DNA from: Myxococcales bacterium
GTDB lineage: Bacteria > Pseudomonadota > Gammaproteobacteria > DSM-16500
Direction: 5' to 3'
Assembly (NCBI GenBank): GCA_903970525.1
Contig: CAJCIZ010000221.1
Location: 1-49,392, forward strand
DNA: 49,392 nucleotides
Shown here one piece after another: positions 36,664 through 49,392 of the stretch; the stretch's first letter is position 1; every line of letters begins with the position of its first letter. A program made the translations under genes and the position numbers. The notes beneath the pieces were generated by a model that was given only the letters and a program-made list of their open reading frames with translations, did not search any database and was not told the DNA's origin.

Positions 36664-36918
36664 GTGGCACAAGAAGTCCCCCCTCAGCTACGCTGGGCCT
36701 GCCGACGCGGCATGCTGGAGCTGGATGTTTTGCTGGGAAATTATCTCAATGAAGCATTTTTGAACGCTAGCAAGCAAGATCAAGACCTATTCGTCGAGCT
36801 ATTGTCCGAAAATGATCAAGATTTATTCATGTGGTTAACGGGCAAGGAAACCGCTAAAGACGCTAAAATATCTTATATGGTTGAGAAAATACGTGAACAT
36901 GCAAGAAATAGACACTAA
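36664..36918 (+). CDS. sdhE: FAD assembly factor SdhE
   Basis: SdhE (YgfY/CptB) promotes covalent attachment of FAD to SdhA of succinate dehydrogenase. The 84-residue protein has the signature WACRRGMLELD (RGxxELD), and a second conserved segment QDLFMWLTG. It begins with GTG at 36664; AAGGAG lies about 8 bp upstream and no suitable ATG exists. It overlaps the ygfX-like gene by 20 bp, the same pairing as in E. coli. Confidence 0.95.
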   Translation: MAQEVPPQLRWACRRGMLELDVLLGNYLNEAFLNASKQDQDLFVELLSENDQDLFMWLTGKETAKDAKISYMVEKIREHARNRH

Positions 36919-37330
36919 TTTAAAACCATCTGCAGTGCTTGTTATTTTATCAAGTCTGATTTTGCTCTGCACAGCTTGCTTGGTTTTTGATTTACCCCTG
37001 TCATGGTGGGTACGCAGTGTCATTCTTGGGCTTGTATTGGTCTATGGAGGCAATATTTTCTGGCATACGATGTTATTGCGCGGCAAAAACGCCATTCTCA
37101 AAATCGCTTTGACGACAGATGGCTGGGAAATACACGACCAAACGACAATTTATCCTGCGGAATTGGGTGGAGAGAGCACGGTCACAACATTGCTCTGCGT
37201 ACTGCGTTTCAAGGTTTTGGGCGAAAACAGAAAGCGATCTGTAATCATATTTCGAGATGCGATAGAACCTGAAATCTACAGAAGGTTTGTGGCGATATTG
37301 AGAATGACAAAGATTTTACCTAGCCAGTAA
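36899..37330 (+). CDS. YgfX/CptA-like inner membrane protein
   Basis: Proteins of this family are small inner-membrane partners encoded next to sdhE; E. coli YgfX has been reported as a toxin-like inhibitor of cytoskeletal proteins, though that role is debated. The 143-residue product has two membrane segments (about 13-30 and 35-57) and a C-terminal soluble domain with CVLRFKVLGENRKRSVIIFRD. I chose ATG 36899 inside sdhE; a TTG at 36881 would add six residues. Sequence similarity to YgfX is modest, and the call leans on the neighbourhood. Confidence 0.7.
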   Translation: MQEIDTNLKPSAVLVILSSLILLCTACLVFDLPLSWWVRSVILGLVLVYGGNIFWHTMLLRGKNAILKIALTTDGWEIHDQTTIYPAELGGESTVTTLLCVLRFKVLGENRKRSVIIFRDAIEPEIYRRFVAILRMTKILPSQ

Positions 37331-37402
37331 TAGGTGTATCTCTCCCAAAAATGCGCTACTATTGCAGGTTTTATCCAGGCACTTTTATCCGGTATTTTTT
37401 GA

Positions 37403-39199
<1,797 letters not shown>

Positions 39200-39235
39200 G
39201 AACAAGATTATATCAACTGATAAGGAACACAGAGA

Positions 39236-40048
39236 ATGAATTTTGATTTTGAATTAATTTTATTTTACGCTGTTATTGTTTGTGGTGTGATTGCGTTGTT
39301 CGACAAACTATTCCTTGAGAAAAAGCGCATTGCAAATTATGTGCTTACCACACAAAATTCTGCGCAACCACGCGAAATGAAATTACCTATCATTATTGAT
39401 TATGCAAAATCATTTTTTCCTATTTTACTGATCGTTTTTTTATTTCGTTCATTTGCGTACGAACCGTTTCGCATTCCTTCCGGATCATTAGAGCCTACGT
39501 TGTTGATTGGTGATTTTATCGTCGTCAATAAATTTGATTATGGTATGCGTTTACCGGTCGTTCATAAGAAGTTTTTTGGCAGCGGCATGCCGCAACGCGG
39601 AGATATCTTAGTTTTCCGTTCACCCGCAAACCCTTCTATGGATTTAATTAAACGTGTGATTGGATTACCCGGCGATCATATTAAATATGTAGACAAAATC
39701 CTTTACTTGAATGGCCAAGAAGTCGCGCAAGATATTGGTAAGCCAGATATTCGTATTGACGAAGAAGGCAATAAAATTGACGTCATTAAAAGAGAAGAAA
39801 ACCTGCTAGGTGTTAAACATGCGATTTTTCAAAATCCAACCCAGCAAAGCGAAAATTATGAAGATATCATTGTCCCACCCGGTATGTATTTTATGATGGG
39901 CGATAATCGTGATGATAGTTCTGACAGTCGCTATTGGGGATTTATGCCAGAAAAAAATATTATCGGCAAAGCTGTGTTGATTTGGCTGAGCTGGGATTCT
40001 GTATTAGATACTATTCGCTGGCACCGGTTTGGTAAATCCATTCATTGA
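39236..40048 (+). CDS. lepB: Signal peptidase I
   Basis: LepB cleaves signal peptides from exported proteins at the outer face of the inner membrane. The 270-residue protein has two N-terminal membrane segments (about 5-23 and 56-75), catalytic Ser84 in IPSGSLEPT, catalytic Lys139 in DLIKRVIGLPGD, and the conserved MMGDNRDDSSDSRYWG. AAGGA lies about 10 bp before the ATG. It follows lepA by 36 bp and precedes rnc by 10 bp, the usual lepA-lepB-rnc order. Confidence 0.97.
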   Translation: MNFDFELILFYAVIVCGVIALFDKLFLEKKRIANYVLTTQNSAQPREMKLPIIIDYAKSFFPILLIVFLFRSFAYEPFRIPSGSLEPTLLIGDFIVVNKFDYGMRLPVVHKKFFGSGMPQRGDILVFRSPANPSMDLIKRVIGLPGDHIKYVDKILYLNGQEVAQDIGKPDIRIDEEGNKIDVIKREENLLGVKHAIFQNPTQQSENYEDIIVPPGMYFMMGDNRDDSSDSRYWGFMPEKNIIGKAVLIWLSWDSVLDTIRWHRFGKSIH

Positions 40049-40058
40049 GACAAGAGAT

Positions 40059-40727
40059 ATGAGTGAAGAATTGTGTCGAAAATTAAAATACCGTTTTAAC
40101 AATCCAGACTTGTTAAAAGTTGCATTGACCCATCGCAGCAGCATGGATCAAAACAACGAACGGTTGGAATTTTTAGGCGATTCTATCGTGAATTGTATTA
40201 TTGCAGAAGCGCTCTTCCAACAATTTCCTCGCTCTCAAGAAGGTGAGTTAAGTCGTTGGCGTGCCACCTTAATTAATCGTGAAACTTTAGCAAAATTAGC
40301 GCGTGAATTTGATTTAGGGCGTTACTTATTTCTCGGTCCGGGTGAATTAAAAAGCGGCGGCAGTCAGCGCCTCTCTATTCTATCTTGCGCCATGGAAGCG
40401 ATTATCGGTGCAATCTATTTAGATAGCAGTTTTGAAAAAGTGAGTGAGTGTGTATTGGATTGGTATGCGCCGCTTCTGCAATCTTTATCGAATGCAGCCA
40501 GTCACAAAGATCCGAAAACGGTGTTACAAGAATATTTACAAAGTCATCACAAACCTTTACCAACCTATCATGTCGAGTCGATTCAAGGCGAGGCGCATAA
40601 TCAAGTTTTTATCGTCAGCTGTGAAATTGAAGGCGTGATAGAGAAAGCGATAGGAAATGGTACGAGCCGGCGTCGTGCTGAACAAGATGCTGCAGAAGCT
40701 ATGTTAGGAATGATTAAACATGAATGA
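40059..40727 (+). CDS. rnc: Ribonuclease III
   Basis: RNase III cuts double-stranded RNA, including rRNA precursors and structured mRNAs. The 222-residue protein has the signature NERLEFLGDS at 33-42, catalytic acidic residues in that motif and in EAIIGAIYLD, and a C-terminal double-stranded RNA-binding domain (about 150-222). I chose ATG 40059, preceded by GAGACAAGAGAT; an in-frame ATG at 40029 lies inside lepB. The stop overlaps era by 8 bp. Long hairpin repeats in this genome would be potential substrates if transcribed. Confidence 0.97.
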   Translation: MSEELCRKLKYRFNNPDLLKVALTHRSSMDQNNERLEFLGDSIVNCIIAEALFQQFPRSQEGELSRWRATLINRETLAKLAREFDLGRYLFLGPGELKSGGSQRLSILSCAMEAIIGAIYLDSSFEKVSECVLDWYAPLLQSLSNAASHKDPKTVLQEYLQSHHKPLPTYHVESIQGEAHNQVFIVSCEIEGVIEKAIGNGTSRRRAEQDAAEAMLGMIKHE

Positions 40728-41610
40728 AAAATCCCACTGTGGTTATGTCGCAATTATCGGTCGTCCCAATGTAGGCAAATCGACTTTATTGAATTGCATC
40801 TTAGGCAAAAAAGTCAGTATTACGACACACAAGCCACAAACTACACGTAGCCAAATTCTGGGTATTAAATCAGAAGGAGCGAATCAGACCGTTTATATTG
40901 ATACACCGGGTCTGCACGAAGCAGAACAGCGTGCGATGAACCGCTATATGAATCGCATGGCAACTTCTGTCATTCCCGATGCCGATGCCATTATATTCAT
41001 GATAGAAGCGGATCATTGGGATGAGCTAGATGAATTAGTCCTGTCTAAACTGAAAAAAACATCCGCGCCAGTTATTTTAGTGATCAATAAAATGGATACC
41101 TTAAGAGATAAAGCGGAAGTCTTACCCTTTATTGAAAAAATAAAAGAAAAATATGCGTTCGCCGATATTATTCCATTGTCTGCAACACAGATAGATAATG
41201 TCTCTGCGCTAGAGAAAGAAATCGCACAATATTTACCGGAAGGCCCGCATTTATTTCCAGATGATCAAATCACAGATAAGACCATTCGTTTTCAAATTGC
41301 CGAATTGATTCGCGAAAAATTAATTTTAGCAACCGAACAAGAAGTGCCTTATAGCACAACAGTTGAAATTGAACACTATGAAGAAAAGCCAAACCTGATA
41401 GATATCAGTGCGATTATTTGGGTTGAACGCGAAGGGCAAAAGCCTATCGTAATAGGTAAAAATGGCGAGCGTTTAAAAATGATTGGCACAAAATCCCGAA
41501 AAGACATTGAAAGATTATTAAACCAAAAAGTTTTTTTACGCCTCTGGGTTAAAGTTAAAGAAAAATGGACAGATGATGAACGTGCTTTGCGTAGCTTGGG
41601 ATACGAATAA
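40720..41610 (+). CDS. era: GTPase Era
   Basis: Era binds 16S rRNA and helps mature the 30S subunit. The 296-residue protein has G1 GRPNVGKST at 14-22, DTPG (G3), NKMD (G4), and a C-terminal KH domain (about 205-290, with IVIGKNGERLKMIG). It is translationally coupled to rnc through an 8-bp overlap. A palindromic repeat (41616-41710) lies between its stop and recO. Confidence 0.98.
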   Translation: MNEKSHCGYVAIIGRPNVGKSTLLNCILGKKVSITTHKPQTTRSQILGIKSEGANQTVYIDTPGLHEAEQRAMNRYMNRMATSVIPDADAIIFMIEADHWDELDELVLSKLKKTSAPVILVINKMDTLRDKAEVLPFIEKIKEKYAFADIIPLSATQIDNVSALEKEIAQYLPEGPHLFPDDQITDKTIRFQIAELIREKLILATEQEVPYSTTVEIEHYEEKPNLIDISAIIWVEREGQKPIVIGKNGERLKMIGTKSRKDIERLLNQKVFLRLWVKVKEKWTDDERALRSLGYE

Positions 41611-41615
41611 TCGCT

Positions 41616-41710
41616 TGTCATTCCCGCGCAGGCGGGAATCCATTGTTACTGAGGCACACATGTTGTTGAGAGACACGGAAGAACGGATTCCCGCCTACGC
41701 GGGGATGACA
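41616..41710. repeat. Full palindromic repeat element (about 95 bp) in the era-recO gap
   Basis: Terminal repeats TGTCATTCCCGCG and CGCGGGGATGACA are near-perfect inverted copies extending to about 26 bp, each with its own CCCGC/GCGGG hairpin. The interior (ACTGAGGCACACATG...) partly matches the half copy at 20097. It occupies almost the whole gap and ends 14 bp before the recO ATG. Confidence 0.85.
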
Positions 41711-41724
41711 GATGAGAGATAATA

Positions 41725-42453
41725 ATGCGCGTTTCGCTACAACCTGCTTTTGTTCTTCATCAGCGCCCTTATCGCGAGACCAGTGTCATTCTGGATTTAT
41801 TCACGCTTGACTATGGTCGGATTGCGGCAGTTGCCCGTGGTGTGCGTCAGCGTAACTCTCGCTTACGGGCTTTATTACAACCTTTCACACCGCTTGTCGT
41901 TTCTTGGCAAGGAAAAGGTGAGATGGTAACGCTGATAACGACTGAGGCCCAAGGTCATCCTCAGCGCCTGATGGGAAATTGTTTATTAAGCGGTCTTTAT
42001 TTGAATGAATTACTGATGCGCGTTTTACAAAAACACGACCCGCATCCACAGCTTTATACCATTTATCAGAATACGCTGTTAGAATTACAGGGTTCACATT
42101 TGAAGCAAAAAACCCTACGATTATTTGAAATGCGATTATTGGAAGAACTTGGGTATGGCTTACAATTAAAGCAAGAAGCCACTAGAGAGCATGCATTACT
42201 ACCTGAGAAATATTATCGTTATCACTCTGAGCATGGTTTTGAATTATGTTTGGATGCTTGTGCTGGAATGGTCAGTGTTTATTCGGGCAAAAGTTTACTA
42301 GCGTTGGCAGCAGAAAATTTAGATGACGAAGAGTCTCTGAGAGATGCCAAACGATTAATGCGACAAGTATTAACGCCCTTATTAGGCGCACATAAAATTA
42401 ATAGTCGTCAGCTTTTTATTTTAAAGGAAGAAGAGGAAGTGAAATCGCAATGA
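41725..42453 (+). CDS. recO: DNA repair protein RecO
   Basis: RecO works with RecR to load RecA at single-stranded gaps. The 242-residue protein has the N-terminal OB fold ([33 protein letters not shown]) and the helical C-terminal domain with the conserved [10 protein letters not shown] segment. GAGAG for its translation lies between the repeat end and the ATG. Its stop overlaps pdxJ by 4 bp (ATGA). Confidence 0.96.
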   Translation: MRVSLQPAFVLHQRPYRETSVILDLFTLDYGRIAAVARGVRQRNSRLRALLQPFTPLVVSWQGKGEMVTLITTEAQGHPQRLMGNCLLSGLYLNELLMRVLQKHDPHPQLYTIYQNTLLELQGSHLKQKTLRLFEMRLLEELGYGLQLKQEATREHALLPEKYYRYHSEHGFELCLDACAGMVSVYSGKSLLALAAENLDDEESLRDAKRLMRQVLTPLLGAHKINSRQLFILKEEEEVKSQ

Positions 42454-43196
42454 AACCACAAGAAGAAATATTATTAGGCGTTAATATTGATCATGTCGCA
42501 ACATTACGACAAGCGCGCCATACTCGATACCCAGATCCCATAGAAGCCGTTTATGCCGCTGAATTAGGTGGTGCAGATGGTATTACCGTGCATTTGCGCG
42601 AAGATCGTCGTCATATTCAAGAACGCGATGTTGAAATCATTCAACAAGTTTTGCTGACACGTCTTAATTTAGAAATGGCTGTCACAGAAGCCATGTTAAA
42701 GTATGCGGAAAAAATTCGTCCAGCGCACTGTTGCTTAGTCCCTGAAAAACGCGCAGAACTGACAACAGAAGGTGGTTTAAATGTCATCGCAGATGAAAAA
42801 CACATACACGAAGCGTGCAAAAGATTAGCGGCGAATGGCATAAAAGTGTCACTGTTTATTGATCCAGATAAAGCACAAATTGAAGCAGCAGTGCGTTGTG
42901 GTGCACCCACTATTGAGATTCACACGGGATCTTACGCAGATGCGACAACGCCTCAAGATCGTGATGCAGAATTTCATCGTATTATTACTGCAACCCAATT
43001 TGCACATCAAGCTGGCTTGATTGTGAATGCAGGGCATGGTTTAAATTATCAAAACGTGAAACCCATAGCGCGCATTCCTCACATGAATGAATTGAATATC
43101 GGACATGGTATTGTTGCACGCGCCGTTTTTGTAGGACTGGAAAACGCCGTACGTGAAATGAAACGCTTGATGGAATCCGCACGAGGCAATCAATGA
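42450..43196 (+). CDS. pdxJ: Pyridoxine 5'-phosphate synthase
   Basis: PdxJ condenses 1-deoxyxylulose 5-phosphate with 3-amino-2-oxopropyl phosphate to make pyridoxine 5'-phosphate. The 248-residue TIM barrel has [21 protein letters not shown], the segment HLREDRRHI with an active-site His, and [13 protein letters not shown] for phosphate binding. It overlaps recO and gltX by 4 bp each, so it is embedded in a coupled operon. Its product, once oxidised to PLP, serves enzymes such as Kbl encoded nearby. Confidence 0.98.
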   Translation: MKPQEEILLGVNIDHVATLRQARHTRYPDPIEAVYAAELGGADGITVHLREDRRHIQERDVEIIQQVLLTRLNLEMAVTEAMLKYAEKIRPAHCCLVPEKRAELTTEGGLNVIADEKHIHEACKRLAANGIKVSLFIDPDKAQIEAAVRCGAPTIEIHTGSYADATTPQDRDAEFHRIITATQFAHQAGLIVNAGHGLNYQNVKPIARIPHMNELNIGHGIVARAVFVGLENAVREMKRLMESARGNQ

Positions 43197-44610
43197 ATAT
43201 GATAAAAACGCGTTTTTCTCCTAGTCCAACAGGCTTAATCCATTTAGGCAACAGCCGCGCGGCATTATTCAGTGCGCTGTATGCTAAAAAAGCCAAAGGA
43301 CATTTTATTTTACGTATTGAAGATACCGATGCGGCACGCTCAGAACTCAAATATGCTGAAATTTTACAAGAAGATTTAAAATGGTTAGGCATACATTGGC
43401 AAGAAGGTCCTGGTGTTGAAGGTCCGCATGCGCCTTATTGGCAGTCTGAACGACACGGGATTTATGATAGCTATTACAAACAATTAGAAGAAAATAATTT
43501 AGCGTACCCTTGTTTTTGTACAGAGCAAGAATTAGCGCTAAACCGTAAAATTCAATTATCGCGTGGGCAACCACCACGTTATCCCGGCACTTGTCTTGGC
43601 TTAAGCAAAGAACAAGTTGCGGCTAAATTAGCAGAAGGCAAAAAACCCGCATTACGTTTCCATGTGCCGGTGAAAAAAGCCATCGATTTTGTGGATCTAG
43701 TGAAAGGCCCGCAGCATTTTAATAGCAGTGATATTGGTGATTTCATAATCCGTCGCGCGGAAGGCACAGCTTCATTTATGTTTTGTAATGCGATTGACGA
43801 TGCGTTAATGCAAGTCACGCATGTCTTAAGAGGAGAGGATCATCTCGCGAATACGCCTAGACAGTTAATGATATTACAAGCGTTGAATTTGACTACACCA
43901 AATTACGGTCATTTATCTTTAATTGTTGGGGATGATGGGACACCGCTTTCTAAACGTCATGGTAGTTTCAGTTTGAATGATTTGCATGAGCAAGGGTATT
44001 TGCCGATTGCGGTTCTCAATTATTTAGCAAGACTCAGTCATACTTATGATGATACGGGTCTCATGAGTTTAAATGCGTTGGCAGATAATTTTCATCTAGA
44101 GCGTATCAGCAAAGCCGCCGCACGCTTTGATAAAAACCAATTATTACATTGGCAAAAAGAAGCTGTCATGGCATTAAGTGCTGAAGAAGTTTGGGAATGG
44201 TTAGGCAAAGACATTCAAGGACAAATTCCAGCAGAGACTCGCGATTTATTTATTGAAGCCGTTCGTCCTAACCTTTGTTTTCCAGCAGAAGCCAACAACT
44301 GGATCAGTATTATATATGACAAAGAATTAGAATTTTCTAGTGATCAATTGGCGATTTTAAAAGAAGCGGGCGCTGAATTCTTTGAAGTCTTAAAAAAATC
44401 GGGCGAGCAACATGGCGCTAACTTGAAGCATATTTTAGATGAATTAAAATCTCAGCTGAATGTGTCGGGTAAAAAACTCTTTATGCCAGTGCGCGTTGCA
44501 TTAACGGGTCAAGAACATGGGCCAGAATTATTGCAAATCGTCAGCTTGCTCGGTAAAGAAAAAATGCAACAACGATTCGATCACGCTTTAAAATTAGTAA
44601 GGAAAAGTTA

Positions 44611-44611
<1 letters not shown>
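43193..44611 (+). CDS. gltX: Glutamate-tRNA ligase
   Basis: GltX charges tRNA-Glu. The 472-residue class I synthetase has the HIGH-type motif as HLGN (17-20, in [17 protein letters not shown]), the zinc-type segment CFC...C (YPCFCTEQ to YPGTC), and PLSKRHGS (KMSKS-type, near 250). The first ATG overlaps pdxJ by 4 bp and has GAGG upstream; a second ATG two codons later is possible. Bacteria of this group may carry two GluRS genes, so discriminating activity cannot be excluded. Confidence 0.96.
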
Positions 44612-46919
<2,308 letters not shown>

Positions 46920-46945
46920 AAGAGCTCGCTGCGAATCCGGAGAAG

Positions 46946-47075
46946 GGTGCCACGGGACAGTGCTATTATTTTTTCCTTAGGTAGCAAAACAAGGTCATCC
47001 TGACCTGTTTTGCTAAAGCGGACATCCCTGTCCGCTTTCCCTAAGAAAAAAATAATAGCACTATCCCATGTCACC
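46946..47075. repeat. 130-bp cruciform element with two inner hairpins
   Basis: The outer arms 46946-46981 and 47040-47075 pair over about 36 bp with only four differences (mostly C/T changes, which would allow G-U or minor mismatch in RNA). The region between folds as two further stems: TAGCAAAACA with TGTTTTGCTA (46982-47015, extended by GGTCA/TGACC) and AAGCGGACA with TGTCCGCTT (47016-47037). It fills most of the gap between hemF and the SET-like gene. Its function is unknown. Confidence 0.85.
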
Positions 47076-47117
47076 GATCATCCAGTGGTTACTCCTTTTG
47101 TTAACTATGAATAGAGG

Positions 47118-47146
47118 TTGTGACGATACTCAAATGTATTTATAAT
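47118..47146 (+). promoter_or_regulatory. Promoter of the SET-like/ankyrin gene
   Basis: TTGTGA (47118-47123, four of six) is followed after 17 bp by a perfect TATAAT (47141-47146), 40 bp before the ATG at 47187. No PmrA-box-like tandem was seen here. Confidence 0.65.
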
Positions 47147-47186
47147 AGACAAAACATAACCTCCAACTCAAAACGAGCACATACCC

Positions 47187-48677
47187 ATGGCGCTATCCGT
47201 ACGTAATAAAATCGTTAAATTCACACCAAACCCCGCAGATCCTAAAGCAACTATTGAAAGAAACATCTCAGAACTCGTCAGAGAAGAAAAGGCTCAATGG
47301 TGCGACGAAGTCATTATATCTGCTGCGGATAACAAAGTAGTTTATGCCAATCGAAAAAATATTGCGTTCACTGAAATGCTAACACATGAGAGAAAACCCA
47401 TATCAGAACAAGACCATGTCAAACTTTGGAAAAATATTTTTATCTCTCATGCAAAACTACAAAATAAAGTCGCTGTGTATGACACTAAAGATTCTGAATG
47501 CGGCTTTGGATTAACAGCGCTTGAAGAACTTGATGAGGGTGAGTACTTAATTTATCCTGGTGTATGGTCATTTATACAACCTAATCAAACTAATTTTGAT
47601 GAAGATAATTCTTATCTAGTGACTCTTAATGACAACAATAAGAATGCTTATGGTTTTGTGGATGCAAAAAATCATCGAAATTTAGCTACGTTTGCTTTGC
47701 ATGCTTGGCCAGAGGAAGAACTTGAGAATTATCAGTTTTCATCCGCAGAAGTTAAAAGCCGTGTTTCAACAGCTAATATGATGAAGATTCACATTGTGCG
47801 CCCTGAGAGTATCAAAGTAGGTCCACCATTTGTCGTGGCCTTAAAGACGATACAAAAATGTCGTGGTCCCTTAACTTATATTTATAGCGATACTTATTTT
47901 CTCTCCGTTAAAAATATTGGTGAAAAATTTTTTGATAAGAAAACTGGTGCAGTGATAGATCCAACGCATTACTCCACAAAAGACACTTATAAAATTCGCG
48001 TACATGATCGCGAGCGATCTCTTTATTATGATGTGGTATACACAAAAAAACAGTTTGCTGATCGTAGAGATATTATGGGTAAAAATCCTAATAACACTTT
48101 TTTTATCCTACATTACGAAGACTTTGAACAAGTGATAGGAAGTAAACCCAATAATCGTTTTCACATAGTGGAACAACCTTCTCAATTTTTTACAAACTTA
48201 GCCGATGTGATGACAGCCGTACAAAAAAGAATGATTAAGAATATGCAAAAGCCCAATGAGTTTAAACAACCCAATCCTGCGTCATCTGCCGCGAATAACA
48301 GAAATATCTTGTTATCTCCCAACAATAATCCAGGACTCTATCTACGTAATTTGGCGGGTGATGAAAGCTGTTCCGCAGAAGCACTCAATGATCATTTACA
48401 AAAGATGGAGTTGGGTTTGAAGCTATCTATTATTAACAGCGTAGGCGGTAACTCTGGTTATTCACCATTACATCGTGCTGCAGAAAAACGCAACTTAAGA
48501 AAAGTAATTGTGCTCATGGCTCATGGTGCTGATAAAACGCTAGTGGCGAAATCAAATTCAAAAACAGCGTTAGATGTTGCCAAAGATAAAGGTGGAAATG
48601 AAGCGTTGTTAAATAGATTAAATCTGCAGGTCAAACCAAGCGCCGAACACACAGCAAAAGCAACGGCTTCTAAATAA
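47187..48677 (+). CDS. SET-like domain plus ankyrin repeat protein, candidate effector
   Basis: This 496-residue protein has a divergent SET-like region at about 95-238: CGFGLTALEELDEGEYLIYPG (105-125) matches the SET N motif, DAKNHRNLATFALHAWP (159-175) takes the place of the NHS motif, and GPLTYIYSDTYF (227-238) matches the C-terminal Leu-Thr-x-Tyr motif with the catalytic Tyr region. A middle part of unknown fold (240-410) follows, then one or two ankyrin units (424-478, GYSPLHRAAEKRNLRKVIVLM). There is no signal peptide. The Legionella effector RomA/LegAS4 also combines SET and ankyrin repeats. The usual NHxC-type residues are altered, so activity is uncertain. It is monocistronic, with its own promoter. 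Confidence 0.72.
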   Translation: MALSVRNKIVKFTPNPADPKATIERNISELVREEKAQWCDEVIISAADNKVVYANRKNIAFTEMLTHERKPISEQDHVKLWKNIFISHAKLQNKVAVYDTKDSECGFGLTALEELDEGEYLIYPGVWSFIQPNQTNFDEDNSYLVTLNDNNKNAYGFVDAKNHRNLATFALHAWPEEELENYQFSSAEVKSRVSTANMMKIHIVRPESIKVGPPFVVALKTIQKCRGPLTYIYSDTYFLSVKNIGEKFFDKKTGAVIDPTHYSTKDTYKIRVHDRERSLYYDVVYTKKQFADRRDIMGKNPNNTFFILHYEDFEQVIGSKPNNRFHIVEQPSQFFTNLADVMTAVQKRMIKNMQKPNEFKQPNPASSAANNRNILLSPNNNPGLYLRNLAGDESCSAEALNDHLQKMELGLKLSIINSVGGNSGYSPLHRAAEKRNLRKVIVLMAHGADKTLVAKSNSKTALDVAKDKGGNEALLNRLNLQVKPSAEHTAKATASK

Positions 48678-48682
48678 AATAC

Positions 48683-48760
48683 GGGGTGGCAGGGGGAAAT
48701 TTCCTTTTCGCGCGGAGCTTGCGAGCACGAAAAAAATTTACCCCTGACGGGACCCCAGTC
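48683..48760. repeat. Palindromic repeat, family 2, copy B (inverted)
   Basis: It aligns, in reverse complement, with 28712-28788. Its stem is CAGGGGGAAATTT (48690-48702) with AAATTTACCCCTG (48734-48746), one mismatch in 13. Three stem pairs differ from copy A in both arms together. It occupies the gap between the SET-like gene and the MFS gene. Confidence 0.85.
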
Positions 48761-48770
48761 ATTAAATAGC

Positions 48771-49392
48771 CTACCCAGCTACACCCACCTTCGAAGGACG
48801 TAACTTAATCACATTAGGACTCGAATTAAACTCAAGTTCTCTTTCAGTAACCGCTTCATGTGATTCGCAATAAGTTTCTTTCAAGAAGAACGTCAAGAAT
48901 ACAGCAATGATCAAGCCAATAGGTACAACGCTTAAGGCATAAGTGTAATCGCTTGGCGTATAAACCAGCGCACCATTAGCCATAATAGTACTGGAGGTAT
49001 GCCAATCTAACAGCTTGCCTACAACAGGCTGGAATACAACACCACCTAACATAATGAGCGCGTTTGTCACAGCAACAGCAGTCCCTGAGCTTGCATTAGG
49101 ATTATTTTCTTTCCCTAAAGCAAAACATAAAGGATGTGCGCCACAGAATATGCCAATTAAGAAGAACACGATATACAACGATGTCATCGAAAGGTTAGGC
49201 ACATAAAACACGATTGATAATAATATCGCTGACATAATGGCGCAGAATAATAATGGTGAACGACGTCGTTTGATTCTGTCGGATAACGCACCGATAGATG
49301 GACCTGAAATAATCCAACCTACAAATGTCATGCTTACCATAGAGGCTGCCACTTCGGGCGCAAGGTGATAAACAGTTTTGAGATAAGGGATA
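48771..49392 (-). CDS. MFS transporter, 3' part
   Basis: The frame is open to the window edge, so the N terminus lies outside. About 207 residues are visible. The part in view reads IPYLKTVYHLAP, then a short helix and the MFS motif GALSDRIKRRRSP, several membrane segments (LLFCAIMSAILLSIVFYV, SLYIVFFLIGIFCGAHPL, ALSVVPIGLIIAVFLTFFL) and a hydrophilic C-terminal tail. This is the C-terminal half of a major facilitator, of the type frequent in Legionella and Coxiella for nutrient uptake; the substrate cannot be inferred. It is convergent with the SET-like gene across repeat copy B. Confidence 0.85.
   Translation of the reverse strand, partial: IPYLKTVYHLAPEVAASMVSMTFVGWIISGPSIGALSDRIKRRRSPLLFCAIMSAILLSIVFYVPNLSMTSLYIVFFLIGIFCGAHPLCFALGKENNPNASSGTAVAVTNALIMLGGVVFQPVVGKLLDWHTSSTIMANGALVYTPSDYTYALSVVPIGLIIAVFLTFFLKETYCESHEAVTERELEFNSSPNVIKLRPSKVGVAG

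Overview
This AT-rich window reads as the chromosome of a gammaproteobacterium of the Legionellales/Coxiellaceae type, probably host-associated. The evidence is the order clpP-clpX-lon-hupB-ppiD, the operon lepA-lepB-rnc-era-recO-pdxJ, an sdhE-ygfX pair, and effector-like genes: a SET-like plus ankyrin protein and a Ser/Pro-rich protein with a PmrA-box-like site upstream. The genus cannot be fixed from sequence alone. There is no phage, transposase, CRISPR array or rRNA.

Layout. 1-6916 (+): protein quality control (end of clpP, clpX, lon), HU, tRNA-Val and tRNA-Asp, and the periplasmic chaperone ppiD, closed by a bidirectional terminator. 6972-15638 (-): a small secreted protein, fabI, rmuC, rseP, then an envelope block rlpA-mltB-rodA-mrdA for rod-shape peptidoglycan synthesis. 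15639-19352: a frameshifted small gene, a PagL-like outer-membrane protein, and the operon lemA-htpX-hemH (-). 19403-26682: an O-methyltransferase, a 1170-residue GltD-like/PyrK-like fusion flavoenzyme, and an accessory patch (Ser-rich candidate effector, multi-pass membrane protein, secreted Cys-tailed protein).

26694-36597: htpG behind a clear sigma-32 promoter, ald, then on the minus strand a possible small-molecule cassette (two paralogous ATP-grasp ligases plus an MFS transporter), the kbl-tdh threonine catabolism operon and a small unknown gene. 36664-46919 (+): sdhE-ygfX, then the tight block lepA-lepB-rnc-era-recO-pdxJ-gltX-cysS-hemF, in which most neighbours overlap or nearly touch. 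47187-49392: the SET-like/ankyrin protein and the end of an MFS transporter.

The main non-coding signal is a set of palindromic intergenic elements. One is a family of about 95-bp elements with imperfect terminal inverted repeats (two full copies, two half copies, one solo palindrome). A second family has two copies in opposite orientation, with compensatory base changes in the stem. A third is a single 130-bp cruciform-like element with a long outer stem and two inner hairpins. Another palindrome has been absorbed into the 3' end of hemH. I did not find one unmistakable new multi-gene system. The best leads are the SET-like/ankyrin protein, the PmrA-box-linked Ser-rich protein, the ATP-grasp pair with its transporter, the fusion flavoenzyme and the structured repeats.
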